The notes beneath the pieces are model-generated. The model was not told the origin of the DNA. It did no database searches and saw only the letters and a list, made by a program, of their open reading frames with translations. Both the position numbers and the translations under genes were made by a program. Below are positions 32,191 to 33,804 of a stretch of DNA of 33,804 bases, one piece after another; position 1 is the first letter of the stretch; every line of letters begins with the position of its first letter. Source of the DNA: JAJTHB01 sp033763775 (GTDB taxonomy: Bacteria > Pseudomonadota > Alphaproteobacteria > Rickettsiales > SXRF01); NCBI GenBank assembly GCA_033763775.1, contig JANRJW010000006.1, forward strand, positions 1-33,804. The letters run 5' to 3'.

Positions 32191-33566
32191 TGTCTCAGTC
32201 TTTGCCAGATGCCGCGATTTTTCGCGAATATGATGTGCGCGGTGTTGTCGGTGCGAATTTTGGTGCCGATGAGGCGGCGCTGATTGCTCGCGCTTTTGCC
32301 GAAACCGCCTGCGATCAGCAGGGCCAAACCATGATTCTTGCGCGTGATGGCCGCCTGAGTTCTCCCGAGATTGCCGAGGCGGTGGCAGGCGCGCTGGTGC
32401 GCGAGGGCGCTCAGGTCATTGATATTGGCATGGGGCCAACCCCGATGCTCTATTTTGCAGTGAAACATTTTGGCGCAGCTGGCGGCATCATGATCACCGG
32501 TTCGCACAACCCGCCGAATCATAATGGCATGAAATTCATGCCCAGTAGCGGTGCTTTTTATGGCGCACAGATCCAGTCGCTACGCCAGCGCATTGCCTCC
32601 GGCGCGTTCAGCGATAAACCACACGGCACGCTTCGCTGCAAAGATATAGGTAATATTTATTGCGACCGCCTGCTGCGCGATATTGATGTCAGTGCGCCGC
32701 TGCGCATCGGTTGGGATGCCGGCAACGGCGCAACCGGCGAAATCATGACCCGTCTGTGCCAGCGCCTCAGCGGTGAGCATTGGCTGATTAACGAGCGCGT
32801 GGATGGTCGTTTTCCCGCACATCATCCTGACCCGACCATTCCCGAAAACCTCGCGCAGCTGATCGCGCTGGTGCGTGATCATACGCTCGATGCCGGGATT
32901 GCTTTTGATGGCGATGGCGACCGGATTGGTGTGGTGGATGATGAGGGCGAAATCTGGTGGGGGGATCAGCTGCTGATGCTTTTTGCCCGCGATATTCTGA
33001 AGCAGCGCCCAGGCGCCACGGTGATTGCCGATGTTAAGGCGTCCGGCGCGCTGTTTGACGATATCGCGCAGCATGGCGGCCAGCCGCTGATGTGGAAAAC
33101 CGGCCACTCGCTGATTAAATCGAAAATGGCACAAACCGGCGCGCCGCTGGCCGGGGAAATGAGCGGCCATCTATTTTTTGCGGATCATTATTACGGTTTT
33201 GATGATGCGCTTTATGCCGCAGTTCGGCTGGTGCAGCTGCTGGCCAGTCAGGGTCAGCGCCTGTCAGACATTCGCAAACAGCTTCCAAGCCGCATCAGCA
33301 CGCCGGAAATTCGCTTCCCCTGTGATGATGCGCGCAAATTCCATGTGATTGATGAAGTCAAGACCCGCCTTACAGCCGCCCACCGCCAGTTTAACGATGT
33401 TGATGGCATAAGGCTGACCCAGCCACATGGCTGGTGGCTGCTGCGCGCCTCCAACACTCAGCCCATGCTGGTAGCGCGCTGCGAAGCCATCAGCGCCCAG
33501 GCGCTGGCCGAGTTGAAAGAGGACTTGCGAAACCAGCTGGCCTTGAGTATGGTCGCGCTCCCTTAA
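32190..33566 (+). CDS. Phosphomannomutase/phosphoglucomutase
   Basis: This enzyme interconverts hexose 1- and 6-phosphates for exopolysaccharide or LPS sugars. The 458-residue protein is the AlgC/ManB type: substrate-entry region FREYDVRG (11-18), the phosphoserine loop GIMITGSHNPPNHNGMK (near residue 100), the metal site DGDGDRIGVVDD (near 240), GEMSGHLFF (near 321) and the phosphate-binding RASNTQP near the C-terminus. One base overlaps the motE stop, so it is read as the last gene of the fliL operon, an unusual flagellar neighbour. The exact sugar cannot be told from sequence; algC or manB would be a guess. Confidence 0.95.
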   Translation: MSQSLPDAAIFREYDVRGVVGANFGADEAALIARAFAETACDQQGQTMILARDGRLSSPEIAEAVAGALVREGAQVIDIGMGPTPMLYFAVKHFGAAGGIMITGSHNPPNHNGMKFMPSSGAFYGAQIQSLRQRIASGAFSDKPHGTLRCKDIGNIYCDRLLRDIDVSAPLRIGWDAGNGATGEIMTRLCQRLSGEHWLINERVDGRFPAHHPDPTIPENLAQLIALVRDHTLDAGIAFDGDGDRIGVVDDEGEIWWGDQLLMLFARDILKQRPGATVIADVKASGALFDDIAQHGGQPLMWKTGHSLIKSKMAQTGAPLAGEMSGHLFFADHYYGFDDALYAAVRLVQLLASQGQRLSDIRKQLPSRISTPEIRFPCDDARKFHVIDEVKTRLTAAHRQFNDVDGIRLTQPHGWWLLRASNTQPMLVARCEAISAQALAELKEDLRNQLALSMVALP

Positions 33567-33584
33567 TTCACTAAAGAAAAGATT

Positions 33585-33620
33585 CAAATTGAGCCGAAGA
33601 ACCGCTTCAAGCTCAATTTG
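33585..33620. repeat. Inverted repeat after the mutase gene
   Basis: CAAATTGAGC (33585-33594) and GCTCAATTTG (33611-33620) form a perfect 10 bp stem; inside it GAAG and CTTC can pair. No T run follows, so a terminator role is doubtful. Confidence 0.7.
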
Positions 33621-33635
33621 GCCAAGTTAAACTGT

Positions 33636-33670
33636 AAAAAAGTACACCGAGCGAAGCGAGGGACTTTTTT
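33636..33670. terminator. Possible weak bidirectional terminator
   Basis: AAAAAAGT (33636-33643) and ACTTTTTT (33663-33670) are inverted repeats around a 19-base loop containing GAGCGAAGCGAG. The stem is all but A/T and the loop is G/C-rich. It may end transcription of the fliL operon on the plus strand. Confidence 0.45.
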
Positions 33671-33680
33671 GCAGGAGTCG

Positions 33681-33804
33681 TCGGAGCGTAGCGCAGCCCC
33701 CGCCGCGAGCAAAGCGAGCGGAAAAGAGAATAAAGTAACCGGGCGCTTGAAAAGACGGTTGCTGAAGTGTCGGAGCGTAGCGCAGCCCCCGCCGCGAGCA
33801 AAGC
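33681..33804. repeat. Two identical 35 bp direct repeats at the window edge
   Basis: The sequence starting TCGGAGCGTAGCGCAGCC and ending GAGCAAAGC occurs at 33681-33715 and again at 33770-33804, separated by 54 unique bases. The window ends at the last base of the second copy, so it may extend. The words GAGCAAAGCGAGCGG and GAGCGAAGCGAGGG (33649 on) are related, typical of dispersed intergenic repeats. A minus-strand reading frame across it is repeat-derived. Confidence 0.85.

Noticed and set aside
33613..33801. Minus-strand frame of 62 residues at the window edge
   Set aside because: Made entirely of the inverted and direct repeats; typical repeat-derived pseudo-frame.
33681..33804. Possible CRISPR array (35 bp repeats, 54 bp spacer)
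   Set aside because: Only two copies are visible, the spacer is long, the repeat resembles dispersed GAGCGAAGCGAG-type elements, and no cas gene is nearby.

Overview
This window looks like chromosome from an alphaproteobacterium with moderately high G+C. The signs are the dapF-mtaB-ftsY cluster, a zinc-ribbon/acidic TIGR02300-type protein, the flagellar order fliL-fliM-DUF6468-motE, a short flagellin, a CtrA-type box before flagellin, and a phasin. The exact order is not clear from reading alone. The 16S gene stands alone, as in Rickettsiales and some other lineages, but the G+C and the gene content (dapF, flagella, phasin) do not suggest a reduced Rickettsia-like genome. No transposase, integrase, prophage, CRISPR-cas or tRNA gene was seen.

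Layout. Positions 1-2111 hold an isolated rrs transcription unit: candidate promoter, boxA, a strikingly G/T-rich leader, 16S rRNA, a 3' hairpin and a strong terminator, with no tRNA, 23S or 5S after it. Positions 2130-3728 carry small genes: a DUF378 membrane protein, a histone H1/Hc1-like protein and two unknown overlapping genes. Positions 3735-6864 are the dapF-mtaB-ftsY operon; mtaB contains an in-frame palindromic repeat. Positions 6872-8130 are flagellin plus an overlapping small gene. Positions 8143-16784 are metabolic and envelope genes: a small membrane protein, gltA, nhaA, a small lipoprotein, a Slt-type transglycosylase, a methyltransferase, a thioredoxin-like protein and a DsbD/ScsB-type thiol transporter.

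Position 16950 starts an orphan gene. It converges on a six-gene minus-strand operon, grpE-ftsX-ydcF-plsC-rph-rdgB (17987-22092), led by a near-consensus heat-shock (sigma-32) promoter. Then come the TIGR02300-type gene, a phasin, a D,D-carboxypeptidase and a second orphan (25030). The gene-free stretch 25501-25805 holds two near-perfect parS sites around an interspersed repeat, which suggests the window lies in the origin-proximal part of the chromosome. The rest is flagellar: flgF-flgG-flgA-flgH on the minus strand behind a sigma-54 promoter, and fliL-fliM-DUF6468-motE on the plus strand, ending in a phosphomannomutase/phosphoglucomutase. The right edge (33585-33804) is a patch of inverted and direct repeats.

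Several regulatory layers can be read directly: boxA antitermination, a CtrA box, sigma-54 and sigma-32 promoters, parS, and a TGC-N3-GCA operator shared by the phasin promoter and the DUF378/Hc1-like divergent region. Function calls rest on recognised family motifs; no searches were run.
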